In this document: in pieces, positions 1 through 12,325 of the stretch
Position numbering within the stretch: the first letter of the stretch is position 1
Layout: each line of letters opens with the position of its first letter
Assembly: GCA_023213395.1 (NCBI GenBank)
Contig: CM041465.1
Span: 215,643,741-215,707,740, forward strand
From: Cycas panzhihuaensis
Lineage: Eukaryota > Cycadophyta
DNA: 64,000 bases
Direction of reading: 5' to 3'
Made by a program: the position numbers and the translations under genes
Notes under the pieces: model-generated
Database searches by the model: none
What the model was told of the DNA's origin: nothing
What the model saw: only the letters and a program-made list of their open reading frames with translations

Positions 1-520
1 AGCAAGAGTGCGAGTGTTGAGATACCTTAAGACAACTAGCAAATATAGTCTATTGTATGAACCTAATTTAGACTTTAAACTTTCTGCATACACAGATTCA
101 GACTTTGTAGGAGATAAAGACACAAGAATATCTATGTTTGAGTATGGAATGATTATTGGAATAGCACCAATATCATAAAGATCTAGATGGTAGAAGATAG
201 TTGTAGATTCAACTATCGAAGCTAAATACATTGCTACTTCTAAAACCAGTAAGGAGGTGATATGTCTTAGAAAATTATTGGAAATATTGAATATCACCCA
301 AACAAGTCCTACCAGCCTTCATGTAGATAATTAATCAGTAATCTGCCTAGCAAAAAATCTTGTATTTCATGATCATACCAAACACATAAGTATGAAAGTC
401 CACAGGATTAGAGAACTTGTTCATGATGGCACAATTCAACTGGAATACTACCCCATAGCAGATCAAGTGGCCGATATCTTCACCAAACTACTACAAAAGG
501 TGAAGTTTGATCAGTTCTAA
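1..520 (+). pseudogene. Ty1/copia pol 3' end (RNase H), cut by window edge
   Basis: Frame 3 reads a copia RNase H domain: RVLRYLKTTSKYSLLYEP near the start, then AYTDSDFVGDKDTR (first catalytic Asp), an E-A-K-Y-I-A block, an H-T-K-H-I-S-M-K block and ADIFTKLLQKVKFDQF before the stop at 518-520. The domain would degrade template RNA during reverse transcription in virus-like particles. Two in-frame stops (TAA in place of a Q codon, TAG in place of W or Q) show that it is dead. The protein closely matches the RNase H of the copia element at 54830-55400 (-), so both belong to one family. The 5' part lies outside the window. Confidence 0.9.
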
Positions 521-994
521 AGGTAGCTTAGCCTTAGGGCCTCCATCTTTGACTGATCAAAGAAGATGACAACAGGATCATCACACTCTATTCTCTTCGT
601 GAAAACCCCCTTATGGATGTGAAAGAATAAGAGTAAGTCTCTACTCTATCCTGTTTGTGAAAATCCCATGTGGTCATAAAAGGATAAGGGTTGTACTAGT
701 TTTGGAAAATCAAAACCTGTGAAAACCTAAAATGGCATAGGGGATGACCAAACAATATATAGAGACATAGCAAATTAAGCTACATATTTAAGTTGCTTGG
801 CTATCAGGTTACATTAAAGAGCCACCTTAGCCATTTTGATTTATAAAAGGGGCTATAGATCTTAGAAAGTTTGTGGGTTTTTATTTCCCATGAGTGTTTT
901 TCCACAAAAGTGTCATTTAGAATTTCAATGTAATAATTAGGCTCAAATAAAGACCTCATAGAATAGATTTTCTCAAAAATGACCTTCCACCATT

Positions 995-1005
995 AAAGGG
1001 GGGAT
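995..1005 (+). promoter_or_regulatory. Polypurine tract of the copia element
   Basis: AAAGGGGGGAT lies directly before the 3' LTR that starts at 1006. A purine run at this place primes plus-strand DNA synthesis in LTR retrotransposons. Nucleotides 521-994, between pol and this tract, are non-coding and match the same stretch of copia-1 in inverse orientation. Confidence 0.75.
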
Positions 1006-1315
1006 TGAAAGAGGTTAATGTATCAAGGTCATTTGTGTAGATTAATTATATGACCTTAGGATATATTATTAGCATTAGTCTCTTAATGAAATACAATTTA
1101 TGTGCATTTAGATGGAATTTTAGGTTCATATCATTAGGTGAGAAAATCCTAACCCTAATGCTCACCCTCAATAATAAAAGGTAAAATCTCAAGGAGGGAG
1201 TTATTATTCATTCTCACCTCCAAGCTTGCTCTCATATCTTGTTTCATCTCTTTTTCATTCTCCATTGCCATTAAGTGTTTGTGAGTGATTTATTCCCTAG
1301 ATCTACCCTTCCTTA
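1006..1315 (+). repeat. 3' LTR of copia element (310 bp)
   Basis: Starts TGAAAGAGGTTAATG and ends near GATCTACCCTTCCTTA. It aligns along its whole length with the two 311-bp LTRs of copia-1 (54057-54367 and 60454-60764, opposite strand). The terminal CA is changed to TA here. The 5' LTR of this copy would be left of the window. Confidence 0.88.
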
Positions 1316-1560
1316 ATGACTTATGACTTGTCATTACACCAAAAGCCCGTGGGTGATTTGGGAAGAGGACGCATCGGCAAGTGAACCAGCCATAGTCTAG
1401 CACTCCCCTGTGATGAGGAGGCTGTTATAGCACATATCACCTGTGTTATAATTCCACCTAAATCAGGGGTACATGGGGACCCGATCAGGGAAAGGGGCTT
1501 TGTCTAGCATATGTGTGGGATTTGAACCTTGAACCTAGGTTCTCCTTCCTTGATTCAATG
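1316..1560 (-). other. Unassigned block; weak SINE candidate
   Basis: This 245-bp stretch is less AT-rich than its surroundings and shows no reading frame. On the minus strand GGTTCAAGGTTCAAATCCC resembles a polymerase III B box, as in tRNA-derived SINEs, but I see no convincing A box and no clear tail or target repeat. It could equally be a fragment of host DNA or of another transposon. Confidence 0.25.
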
Positions 1561-1565
1561 TTAAT

Positions 1566-2150
1566 TGCATGGAACATAAAGAAACAACCTACAATTTTAT
1601 TATCTACAAATGAAATAGAATATAAAGTAGTGGAAGCATTAACTTGAGAAGTAGTTTAGATCAAAAGGATACTACAAGACCTATAATGACCTTAGAATGA
1701 ACTTATAGTTATGTACTATAAAAATCAAAATATAACTTAGATAATAAAGAATTTAATTATGCATATAGGACAAATCACATTGAAATCAAGAATCAATATA
1801 TCAAAGAGTTAATTCAATAAGGAAAAATTAAACTTTATCATTACAAGATTGAAGATCAAGTTGTAGATATTCTTAGTAAGGCGTTATCAAAGATCAAGCG
1901 TTATCAACACAAAGAAAATCTTAGAATTCTTCCAAATTTACATTATAGGAGAGTATTAGAAAATAATGAACATTTATGTAATTAAATATAATTGGTCTTG
2001 TAAAAGGTCATAAGTTATTTGTTATTAAAAATGTTAAATATGATTAGTTGTAAGTGAGGTGCATGTTGTCCACATATGCCTATAAAGTACTATATAAAGA
2101 TGTATTGTGTGATGTAATACATGTTAGAAAATTATCATCATGATGATGTT
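1566..2150 (+). pseudogene. Decayed copia RNase H fragment plus LTR start
   Basis: Broken frames give KKQPTILLSTNEIEYKVVEA, then KNQNI, then EDQVVDILSKALSK. This is the end of a copia RNase H (usual form S-K-K-Q-P-x-V-x-L-S-S-T-E-A-E-Y ... E-D-Q-x-A-D-I-F-T-K). Stops and at least two frameshifts interrupt it. From about 1955 the sequence GGAGAGTATTAGAAAATAAT looks like a purine tract running into an LTR, which continues AT-rich to about 2150. It differs clearly from the family at 1-1315 and is older. Confidence 0.65.
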
Positions 2151-2349
2151 AGTTTAATTCAAAGTATCTCATAATACCATATTGATCTTAGGCAAATCCT
2201 TTGTTGATTATTTTTCTCAACAAAATTTTAGTCTTTTTCATTATTATACCACAAAAGATGGTATTTCTCATGTCATATCTCCTAGTGTGTTTATAAGCTT
2301 CACTTTATTAATCTTACATGCATTAAATTCTCTTTCTAAGAAAAAATGA

Positions 2350-2960
2350 GATTAGATGCTTTTATTATAAATTTGGGATTTATTATTCCCTATTTCTTGG
2401 AAACTTTATCATATTTTTAGCATATATCTTTTCTTATCTCAAATGATTCATTTGAAATTTCACTTTTGCTCATCATTTCTAACAATATCTTGATGATAGT
2501 TCTAATTCTACTAAGAAAATAGTTTTAGAAGTTCTATTAAGATGGTTAAGATTTAGGAACCTTCTTAATAGCTACTCTAGTATTTTAATGTATCTTTAAT
2601 AGATTCGTCTTTGGCTACTTGATCTACAAGATTCACCCTCTTAGATCTTCATTTTATTAATAATATTAATACTTTATCAAAAATAAGTCTTCCATATCTC
2701 ACTAGGATTTGACAAAGCCTCTAAGTAGGCTCATAAACCACTTTAAAGTGTTATCTTTCAAGGTGGAAGGGAATAATTTTAATTGCTTTATATATAATGG
2801 GTAGTGAAAACTCTAGTACAAAACTTTAAATTTAAATAGGAATACATCTAGATCACCATCACTTTTGCCATAAAACTATGGAAATTTCTATGGAATTCCT
2901 TTTACCTTATCAAACTTTTTGCCATAGTATGTAGGAATCTGTAGCTTATTCACACATTAA
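2350..2960 (-). pseudogene. Ty3/gypsy gag fragment
   Basis: Read right to left, the frames give FYGKSDGDLDVFLFKFKVLY, then LKLFPSTLKDNTLKWFMSLL and DMEDLFLIKY. This is the retrotransposon gag (capsid) pattern L-F-P-x-x-L-K-D-x-A-L-x-W-F. Stops and frameshifts are frequent. This gag type differs from the gag of gypsy C at 5950-6602, so a separate element seems to abut the C relic. 2150-2350 is AT-rich with nothing I can name. Confidence 0.6.
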
Positions 2961-2964
2961 AAGA

Positions 2965-3205
2965 ATAATAAATATTAATTAAATATTAGTGAATGAATAC
3001 GAAATTTAGTAAATCTAATGAGTGATAACCCTTTTTGAGGCCAATGTTCCTCTAACTCTATTATAACCTATAAATGCCCCCTAATGCTCCAATTAATCTA
3101 ATCATGATAATCTTTTACCAATGTCATTTTTAAATACTCATGAACTAATGAGTGGGCCCAAGTCAACTACCTTTATTTAAGGTATATAATAAGTCCCCCC
3201 CTCTA
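2965..3205 (-). repeat. Probable 3' LTR remnant and purine tract of gypsy C
   Basis: On the minus strand TTAGAGGGGGGGACTTATTA (complement of about 3190-3207) resembles the purine tract and LTR start seen in gypsy B/A near 36545 (GGAGAGGGGACTTATTACATG). A TATA-like stretch with an AGTTAGAGG block follows at about 3050-3090. Ends are not defined. Confidence 0.4.
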
Positions 3206-4900
3206 AAATATGTTATGTTCTTAAAGCATCAAAATTCACAAATTCTATTGGTATCATTATTCATCTTCCCAAGTTGTTTCTTTAACATCTATATTCTTCT
3301 ATTTCATTAGGTATTCTTTGATTTGTTTATTCAATAACTATCCTATTATTAATTATGCCTTCAAGTTTCATAATAAAGTACCCTTCTTTATCTAACCCTA
3401 GTAGGGAAGTTTGAAGGCATTATATATCCTTTTGTATGGTAGGTTGAGATGTATGTGACTTCCTCAGCCTTCCTTTATACCTTAAATGGTCCATAAAACT
3501 TAGGCTTAAGCTTCCATTTCTTAGACTTCTTCATGGTGGTTTATCTATATGGTTGAAATCATAAAAATACCCAATTACCAATAATGAATTACCTTTCTAA
3601 ATGATGTAGGTCATATAAGATGGGGTTTATAGATGGCATGAATGGTGGGATCAAGAGTAGTGGAATCAAAAGGTAGGTGGGATAGAGCATTAGCAATAAT
3701 ATTACCTTTTCCCTTCTTATAGGATATTGTGAAGTTAAACACTTATAAGTAATCAATCTACTTAACTTATTCTTCTAATAATACAAGTTAATCTAGAAAG
3801 CAACAAAGGTTGTGGTAACTGGTGAGAATTGTAAACTTTGAGCCTAAGAGCTATTATCACCACTTATTTACTATATGTAAAATTTCTTTTATTTCCTTTT
3901 GATAAGTAGATAACTAACATTGATGATCTTTGAAACTTTTAAAGGTAATTGGATGAAATTTTTTTATAAAAACTGCTCTTAGGCCAAATCTTAAAGCATC
4001 ACATTCAACTTGAAAAGGCTGACAAAAGTCCAGAGTATCAAGGATAGGTGTTGGGGTCATAACTACTTTTAGGTAGTTAAAGGTAACTTTAGTTATTAAG
4101 GACCATTGGAAGGAGTCTTTATATAAGAGGTTAATTAGTATGGTAACAAGAGAAGCATAGTTGCAAACAAAGTAGAAATAAAATCCTATAAGGCTTAGAA
4201 AAGTATATAGTTAAGTAAGGTTTATAGGGGTTGGCCTGGTGGTGATTACTAAAATTTTATTTGGCTCTACTCGTACACCTTTTTTTGAAATAATATGCCT
4301 TAAGTATTATAATTTTGATTTCCCAAATTTATATTTTGAAAGTTTAACATATAACTAATATCACTATAGAATCTAAAGAATAATTTCTAAATGATAAAGG
4401 TGGTGGTCTAAATAAGAACTATGAATAAGCATATCATCACAAAAGATAATGGAAATTTTTTTAAGTTGGGGAGCAAAAATTTTATTCATTTAGGCTTGGA
4501 AAGTACCAAGGGAACTATAAAGGTCAAATTGCATGACTTAGAACCCAAAGTGGACATAATGAGTTTAGAAAGCTATTTTATGGCAATTCTCAAGTACAAT
4601 AGAGATTTGATAATAGCTTGATTAAAGGTCCAGCATAGAGAATATCATGGCATCATGAATTTCATTGAGAATATTATTATTTTATAAAGCAAAGAGCTTA
4701 TTTTTTATGGTGAATTTATTGAGTTCCTTATAATCCACACATAAGCAAAAAGAATTATCTTTTTTATAGACAAGCATAATTAGAGTAACATAAGAGCATT
4801 TAATTGGTTGTATAATCACCATATCCATTAACTCCTTAGTAATATTCTCAATCTCATTTTTTTATAAATAAGAATTTTTATAGGGCTTAAGGCTAATAGG
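3206..4900 (-). pseudogene. Gypsy C pol: RT, RNase H, integrase tail
   Basis: On the minus strand, from right to left, broken frames give an RT block (LCVDYKELNKFTIKNK near 4720-4760), a palm region near 4420-4620, the RT-RNase H connector (YKDSFQWS, MTPTPIL, PFQVECDA near 3960-4110), and KGNIIANALSHLP near 3690 at the end of RNase H. The frame then jumps to an integrase C-terminal block (LKPKFYGPFKV near 3490-3520). The integrase zinc finger and D-D-E core, about 900 bp, are missing between about 3600 and 3690. It is a badly decayed, internally deleted Ty3/gypsy pol. The open frame at 4421-4621 (+) is the complement of the RT and not a gene. Confidence 0.75.
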
Positions 4901-6602
4901 ATGATGGGAGGATTGAAGTTCAATGGTATGATGAAAACCACAATCTAGCAAAGGGATGGTCAGGAGAGGGGTAAAGACCTATTAGTATTTGTGAGGATGC
5001 CCTAAATGTTTGGGTGAATATAAGGGTTGTCTTAAATATTATTTCAAACTATGCATCTGAGGTTGGGTTGTAAATGCCTCATCGTTTGACTTAGGAAGAC
5101 AAACTAATTAATAAGGGATTAGATCCTATGGAACTTGTGTATCTTACCCATATTATCCTTAAATAGTATGAAAGGATTATATAAAGAATTATTGGTATTA
5201 TACATTCCAAGGGTTTATAGCCACTAGACTCCAAGGGTAACATCTAACCCACATATAGATAAAGCATAAAAATTAGACACTAAGAGATAGGTACCTATTT
5301 AAACCTATAAATTTTTTATGACCCTAGCATAATATAATGTTTAATATCTAAGTAGGGAGTAAGTGAATCCCATTTTTGGGACTATATAAAGGTTAAGCTA
5401 CTTATCTAGTGAGATATCAATGAAGTTTAATAATATGCCACTATCAATCAAGATAGACATAGGGGCTTTGTGAAGTGTGCCCTTGACTCTTAGTAGTCTA
5501 GGATAGAAAATAAAAGAGATAACAAACAAAAATAAGTTTAGTTTAGGATTAGAGAAAGGTTCTATGGATGGTTTATCCTCATGTTCTTGATTTAAATAAG
5601 AGTTGGAGTTCCTATTAGGTAAAAGGATAGGGTCAATGGTAAAGACCATACACCTAGCTTTATAAATGTCGCCATGGCCAAGAGTCCATTTCTTTAGACA
5701 TTATATGAAAAGGTTAACTTTTCTATATCGATATGCTTCTATAGGTTGTATGTAAATTGGGTTTATGATGTTTATACTAGTGTTTAATCTACTAAAGGAT
5801 ATTTTGCCTCATCTATATATGATTATTGGTGGGAAAAATCTACCTATTAGGCCTACTAGGACCAAGGAGGATCATGATGGAAAAAAGTCAACTATTTAGA
5901 TGCAAACTTAATTTGTACTACCTTAATCATAGTTATGGATTATCCTAGAGATATATACTTTCATAAGTTTTTGCCAATCTAGGGTTTAGCTAACTTGAGT
6001 TTAAAGAACCTAGAATTCCTCTATATATGCATCCACTAATGCCATCCACTTTAATTATGTGAGTTAGCCAAAAAAAGAAAGGTTCTAAGTCTCTTCTTAA
6101 TCTTTGAAAAAACTCTTCCAAAATTATGCCCATGCTTAATTGGTTAAGTATTCGCTCTACCACCATTAGAACCTATGGTATACCTTATCATCTAAATGAA
6201 TAATGGTGAAAATTAACTTATCATTGACTAGCATGGGATTGAGTGAAATGTAGGAGTCTAGCTTACTTATCTAATATTGATCATTATCTTTATTTAGATT
6301 GAGATTAAAAGTTGGCATGTTGATCTGATGATGAATTGATTATTGATGTGGAGTGGGTGTTGGAATATGAGGTTATAATATTAGACTTAGTATATTTGAG
6401 GAAGATTTAATATTAGCTACCAATGTTGATACATAAGGGTCAACTTTATAATTATCTTAGATATAACCTCAATATCCTTATGCATGGTATCTTGTTTGCT
6501 TTCAAAGGTGTTTTGTTTCTTGTCAAAGTTGTCCACTTAGTTAGACATATATATGAACTAGGCCTTTAATGCTTGGAGATAATCTACTTTTGTTGGTGCC
6601 AT
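4901..6602 (-). pseudogene. Gypsy C gag and protease
   Basis: A start candidate MAPTKVDYLQ lies at about 6602. The frames continue through a capsid block (LDSYISLNPMLVNDKLIF, IHLDDKVYHRF with a W pair, then ILEEFFQRLRRDL near 6060-6240). An 83-aa open stretch at 5398-5649 holds the protease core: VKGTLHKAPMSILIDSGILL, with the D-S-G active-site triad, followed by FID. This arrangement is that of a plant Ty3/gypsy gag-pol read right to left. Many stops and shifts are present; the protease stretch is the longest that is still open. Confidence 0.7.
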
Positions 6603-7480
6603 AAAGATACTATATTATAAAAGAAAGAAAGGGTATTTAGGAGGAACTAGAATAAGATAGAAGAAGGGTCTTAATAAAGAGGGAATGAGAAAGATAAAAG
6701 GGGAGTAAAGGGGTGGGAAATAGGAAAAAAGTAAAAGGAGATTGGGGTGTCTATAACCTATTGGCCCCTAAAAGTACATAATAATTTTAGCTATTCTACT
6801 AAGATGAGACCGAAGAGCTTGTTGAAATGAAGTTAGTTAGATTTAAGGATAAAAATTTAGGCTATAGGGCCCACAGGGTACCTATATGTCATACCCTAAA
6901 AATGATAATTGAAACTACCCTAGTGAAAAATGATTAGTGTGATGCACTAACCAAAATAAGATGTATAAATAGGTAGGGATAATTTTAAGTCATGGACCTT
7001 TTTATCAATCCTAAATCTACTGGTGTAGGTTTCATTTAAATTAAACAAGTATTTCTTAAAGTGACCCTATCACCAAGTGATGGCTATTAAAAAAGATTTT
7101 TTCTCTCTCTCTCCTTTTTGTAGAGCATAGATTTTGGACTCAAAGATTAGGTGCTAGCTTTAGATGTTAGACTTGAGGTTTGGATAGGAAGCCTTTAAAT
7201 ACTTTAATGTTATTACTATAATGCTAAATGGTGTTGTTGTGTTTCTATTATTGTAGGATGTGGTGTTATTACTATAATATAAAATTATACTATTTAGTGT
7301 TGCTACTATATTACATAAGTATGTTATAGTCTTGACAACTTTGTAGAAGTATAGCAGTCTCAGAAATTTTAGTAATTTTGTAGTATTATTTGATGTAGTA
7401 GGCATCTACTAGACTCTAACATAGGTTTACCTAATTTGTAGGCCCTTTGATAAACTTCTGTATTGATACTATTATTGTTG
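6603..7480. other. AT-rich stretch without a recognisable gene
   Basis: By position this should hold the leader and 5' LTR of gypsy C, but I could not match it to 2965-3205. An 81-aa open frame at 7160-7405 (-) is of low complexity (N, T, Y rich) and resembles no family. A purine-rich block lies at 6650-6760. Confidence 0.4.
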
Positions 7481-7817
7481 TGAGCCTTCACCACATGTTA
7501 GAGGATTAATATGTTATAAAGTTAAGTACATTAAGGAGGTTAAGGTTATGAGTATTTAAAAATAGGAAAAATATATGATTGCTTAGCTTACTAGTAGAAC
7601 AACATAATAATGGGGTGATTCTTCTATATATACAACACCCTACTCATTATAATCTCATGTCGATAAATATAAACTTACTGGGGTTCACTTTAGTTTCCTT
7701 TGGTTCTCTTTTGGTGCTCTTCACTTTCACCTTTCATTCCACCTACCTCCATTATTTTTTAGTTATCTTCCTCCTATTTTATATATATTCAAGGGTAATA
7801 AGTATAAGTCTATTATA
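7481..7817 (+). repeat. Left LTR of element D
   Basis: TGAGCCTTCACCACATGTTAGAGG onward matches 12543-12867 along about 330 bp, including a shared AGAGGATTAATATGTTA block, a TATATA region and a pyrimidine-rich 3' third. Just inside its right end, TAGTATCATAAT near 7820 resembles a decayed TGGTATCAGAGC initiator-Met primer site. This supports LTR identity and a plus orientation. Confidence 0.7.
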
Positions 7818-9470
7818 TATAGTATCATAATAAGGTTATTTGGTAATTTTTTTCCCTTCCCTACTTTGATGCAGGTTTTGAAGATACTTTTGGGAGTATA
7901 GATGCTAAAATTTCTAAAAAATAATGGTAAATTTGATATAAAATAGTTTATCCTATAAATGTTGAGCGGTTATACTATAGATTTTGGGGTGAAAGTAGAT
8001 TTAATTTTTGTCTACTTTCTGTCCCCACCTTTGAAGCTAGATTTACTACCTCAACTTCAAATGGCCATAGCTTCGGCTATAGGTATCTAATTGACCTCGA
8101 ATTTTTTATTACTCTGAATTTTAAAGTCTACTTTCTAATGGAAGTAGTCTTAAGTGAATCAAAGGTCTGAAAAAAAATTATTAGTATTTTACTAGAAGGT
8201 ATTGTTATAATCCTAAAAAGCCTAGGAGTAATTCTCCTTAAAATAGGTATATCTTTTGATACAGGTATAAGAATTTGATTTCATCTAACTTGTTAGAATC
8301 ATAATTAAAATTCTATTATTTTGAGCCATATTTTATGCTTTTTATAGCTATTTTATTTTAGATATTAAAGTTCAAAGTTATGATTTTATAATTACAAAAT
8401 ACTTTATATTATACTTTTGATTTATTATAGAAATCATTTAGACTTTAGTTAAAAATTCATTTCTCTTAAGGATCTAATATTTCTTTATAATCAAAATCCT
8501 TAAAAACAAGAAAAGAAAAGAAACAAAGAAGAGAAAGAAGAAAAGGATTATATTGAGAGGGATAGTTGGTTATAAACACCTCCTTAAAAAAAAAGGTGTT
8601 TTAACATTCTAAATGATCTCCTAGAGTTTGGGCTCAATGGCTCTATCAATCTTAAAGAGTAGATCACTACATTTACAACATTTTATAAGGATTTACTTTA
8701 TTATTAGGATGAAAAACATTAGATCTTCATTGCCACCAACTTCCTATTAGACAATCACATTTACTAATAGGAAATAGCTTGATATTACACGTTCCACTTA
8801 TAGGATTAGCAAGTCTTCATTTTATCCCTTTACTAATATGTTGTTCAAGAAACATATCATTATAAGAGAAAAGAGAAAAAGTAAAATGAAAATATGGAGT
8901 ACCAACATGATTAGACTAAAGTCCCTTTGCCTACATCTCCACTACATAATAATGTGAATGATTAGATCTTCATCATTGAACTACTTTATTTTAGTCTTTA
9001 TAGTCCTATCACTTTTGATGATTGATTTGTATCCATATTTGCATACTTTAAAGATCTTGGATTGACGGAGAATCATAAGCTTTTTCTAATTATTCAACAA
9101 TTGGAAGTTCTTTTTCAATCATAGACATGAGGGTGGTTCCAAAATACCTATATGCCAAATTAGGATCTCTTCATTTTTATTATTTGCCAATGGATTAAAG
9201 CACTCATTCCTAATGAAAGTACCCTTATGGAAGGAGAGGATAGATAAGAAGAATATGAATATGATGATGATGATGATGATGTAAGGGAAACCATATCTTT
9301 TCAATTCTCTATATTTGAGGTCTTTTTTTTTTTGGACTAGTAGGTTGAAATATCTTCACTTGAAAGTGTAAGTATCAAGTTAGTACCATCAACATTCAAG
9401 TTGTAGGAGTATTTGGGTCTTAATTTTTATAGACCCATCATTTTCTACACTATGGGCCCTCATATTTTTT
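7818..9470. other. Interior of element D, non-coding
   Basis: No gag or pol motif is visible in either strand over 1.65 kb of AT-rich sequence. An imperfect GAT/ATG microsatellite sits near 9250-9282. With the LINE removed, the whole interior of D is only about 1.9 kb, so D is either a non-autonomous LTR element or a heavily deleted one. Confidence 0.5.
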
Positions 9471-9486
9471 ATGATGATGCCCATTT
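9471..9486. repeat. Left target-site duplication of the LINE
   Basis: ATGATGATGCCCATTT is identical to 12326-12341. The LINE poly(A) tail, read as T on this strand, runs to 9492. Confidence 0.9.
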
Positions 9487-12325
9487 TTTTTTGGTAAAAT
9501 AAAATGAATTAAAGTGGGTTTGAAGACAGGATCCCACAACCTAGTACATCAAAAAGCAAATAAACTGCCAAGTCAAAGTTAACCATGACAACCCCATGGT
9601 TTAGGCAAGAGGACTAGAATGCCGGGACAAGCCCTGTGGCTAACTACTACAGATCAAATCCTTGTCAACCAAAGCCAGAAGGTCCCTAGAGAAATCATAT
9701 CTCCACACTTAACTCCTCTTGTTTCTCACCCCCCAATTTGCCAAAAAATCTGCTGCTTTATTACCTTCTCTTAGAGTGTGTCTTATACAAACGTCCGACA
9801 AACCTTTAATGATCTCTTTGGCATCTTTGATTATGGCCTGAAATCTCCAATTCAGAAGGGCCTCACCTTTTAACAAGTTTAAAACAACCTCTGAATCCCC
9901 CTCAAACACCAACTATTGAATGCCCCCTATGTGGGCTAAGTCGAGGGCTTTAAGCATAGCATGCATTTCCGCATAGTTGTTCATTTGGTTCTTATAATAA
10001 TCCGTAAAGGCCCAAATAGGAGAGCCTTTACTATCCCTACAAATTCCCCCACCCCTAGCTTCACCTGGATTCCCTTTCGCTGCCCTGTCAAAATTAATTT
10101 TGATCCAGGGCTCCTCCGGAGGGATCCATCTAATACTTCTGGGCTTAGACTCCATGAATTTAGGTTCTATGCCCTATTTGAGTAAAATCCTACTCTCTAT
10201 CAGGGATATATGTTTTTCTTTAACGTTTCCAACATTTTCTCTGATGTTCGAATAGATTCTATTGTAGACGGCCATTTGGTCCTTCTCTTTTCCCTGGAAA
10301 ATCCTACTGTTCCTTTCTTTCCAAGTATTCCATGCCAAAATCGGGAGCATATTCTTCCAGATGTGGCTAAGAGTATTACTTTTGAATGGGCTTTGCCAAG
10401 CAAGCCAGAGGACAACTGTCTTTTACGAGAATGTCTAGCACACTTCCAGCTTTCCAAGTAACATCCTCCAAACTTCCCTTGTGAAAGGGCACTCAAGGAT
10501 GATGTGATCAATGGATTCCTCCCCTTTACAGCATAAAACACATCTATTAGCCAACATAAAGCCTCGCTTTTGTAGGTTATCTACAGTGAGAATTTTGTTC
10601 ATAAGATAGGTCCACCGGAAGAGAGTTATTTTCGAAATGAGGGGGAGCCTCCAGATGCCTTCCAGCAATGGGGTTTTCTTGTCTCCTCTTTTCAAGCATA
10701 AGTACCGGTAACCCTATTGCACTGTGTACTCCCCTAACGAGCTCGAGGACCACACCATCGAATCCTGCGAAGGAGTTCTAGGGATATAACTCTTCCCTAG
10801 AAACCTTTTAATCTTATTGAGACCCTCCTGCAGGCTGCCTATCCCATGGATATCCTCAAAATTCCTCCAAATCCTGCTCCCTTCTCTCCCAGACTAGTAA
10901 TCTTTAATCATTTTACCATATTGCCTAACACAAGGTCCCATTAAAGGCACCAGGTCTGGAAACTCCTTCAGAGGCTTGCCATAACACCACACGTCTTCCC
11001 AGAATCTGATGGAATTACTATCACCCAGTCTCTATTTTAAGCCATCCCTGATAGCTACCCATGTTTTAAGGATGCTCCTCCAGATGGTAGAGCTAGCCAA
11101 TGATACACTACTATCCAAAAAGGAGCCCCCCTGAATGTATTTTCTAGAAAGGATCCTCTCCCAAAGCCTTTCCCCACCTTTGAGTAATCTCCAGCTAAGC
11201 TTTGCCCCAAGGGCAACATTGAAGAGAGGGAGCCTTTGCAAATTGAGACCACCAGCCCATTTCGGAGTGCATACTTTACTCCAACTCACTAAATGAATCC
11301 TGTCTTTATTTTCTGTCCCAGACCAAAGAAATCTTTTCTGGATTGATTCAATAATATCTGAGATACCAGGTAGAACCCTAAAGATGGACATCCAAAACAC
11401 TGGGATGCTTTGAAGGGTAGAAGTAACTAGTTGGAGTTTTCCAGCTAGGCTCAGGAGGGCACCTTTCCAACCCGCTAACTTTCTTTGCATTCTATCTATA
11501 AGAGGGTTCCACATATCTTTGGACATCTTCTACGAGAAGGGGCAAACCTAGATAAATTGTGGGAAGCGTTTTGATGTCCATTCCTAAGATTCTGCTAATC
11601 CTGCCTTGGATTTATCCTGGGGTATTTAAGAAAAAGACGTTGCTCTTCTTGAGACTTATCTTCTGGTTCGTGGCCTTCTCAAAAAGCCCCAGGATCTCTT
11701 TAAATCTAGAAGCCTCCCTTATAGTCGCTTTCCCAAGAAAGATATTGTCATCTACAAATTGATGGTGAACCACATTGTCTACCCCCCGATGTCGATTTGA
11801 TGCCGTTTAAGAACCCAAGCCTCCTAGCGGACTCCAAGGTTCTGCCCAGCAACTCAGCCATCGTGATGAATAAGAAGGGAGAAAAGGGATCTCCTTACCT
11901 CAACCCCCTAAATCTAGGGAAGAACCTAGAAGATGAACTGTTGATAATAACAGAGAATTGAGGATTGCTAATACACAGCTTAATCCAAGACTGCCAAGGT
12001 TCCCCAAAGTCAAATGCCTCTAGGCAATTTATCAGGCATTCCCAGCAGACTCTATCGAAGGCCTTCATGAGATCGATCTTGATGAGCATCGCAGGCTCCT
12101 TCCTTTTAGCAGCTGAGTGAATTATTTCATGGACAACAATATATCCATCATAAATCTGCCTACCTCGAAGGAACCCGTCCTGGTTGTGGGAGATAATGTT
12201 TGGCATAATACTCTTTAGTTTGTTGATTAGGACCCTAGTTAAAATCTTGTATTTAACATTACAAAGACTGATGGGATGAAACTCTTCCATCCTTTTTGCT
12301 CCTTCTTTTTTAGGAATGAGGACAA
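9487..12325 (-). mobile_element. 5'-truncated L1-type LINE
   Basis: A 2.84-kb non-LTR retrotransposon on the minus strand, bounded by a perfect 16-bp duplication (9471-9486 and 12326-12341) and with a short poly(A) tail at its 3' end (T run at 9484-9492). ORF1, the endonuclease and the beginning of RT are missing, the usual result of incomplete target-primed reverse transcription. It lies inside element D. Its 3' UTR is 9487-9708. The perfect duplication suggests a more recent insertion than the surrounding relics, although its ORF already carries stops. Confidence 0.92.
9709..12325 (-). pseudogene. LINE ORF2: RT, zinc knuckle, RNase H
   Basis: Order on the minus strand: the RT core begins with FVLIPKKEGA at the truncated end, then ISLCNVKYKILTRVLINKLK, IKIDLMKAFDRV (first Asp) and HQFVDDNIFLGKA (F-x-D-D box) near 11730-11760. 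The thumb region is at 11032-11526. A zf-RVT knuckle is at 10435-10695 (CVLC, then DHIILEC), followed by WNTWKERNSRIFQ. The C-terminal RNase H at 9709-10155 shows INFDRAAKGNPGEARGGG, YAEMHAM, EGDSEVV and HTLREGNKAADFLA, so all four catalytic positions are recognisable. TAG interrupts RNase H at 9910-9912, further stops break the rest, and the frame shifts near 11040-11300. ORF2 would nick, prime and copy its own RNA. Confidence 0.9.

Noticed and set aside
9250-9282. GAT/ATG repeats as a CRISPR-like array
   Set aside because: A plain trinucleotide microsatellite with no spacers; the window is eukaryotic.
10200-10541. 113-codon minus-strand frame in the LINE
   Set aside because: It overlaps the true ORF2 frame (WNTWKERNSRIFQ) in another phase and has no family signature.
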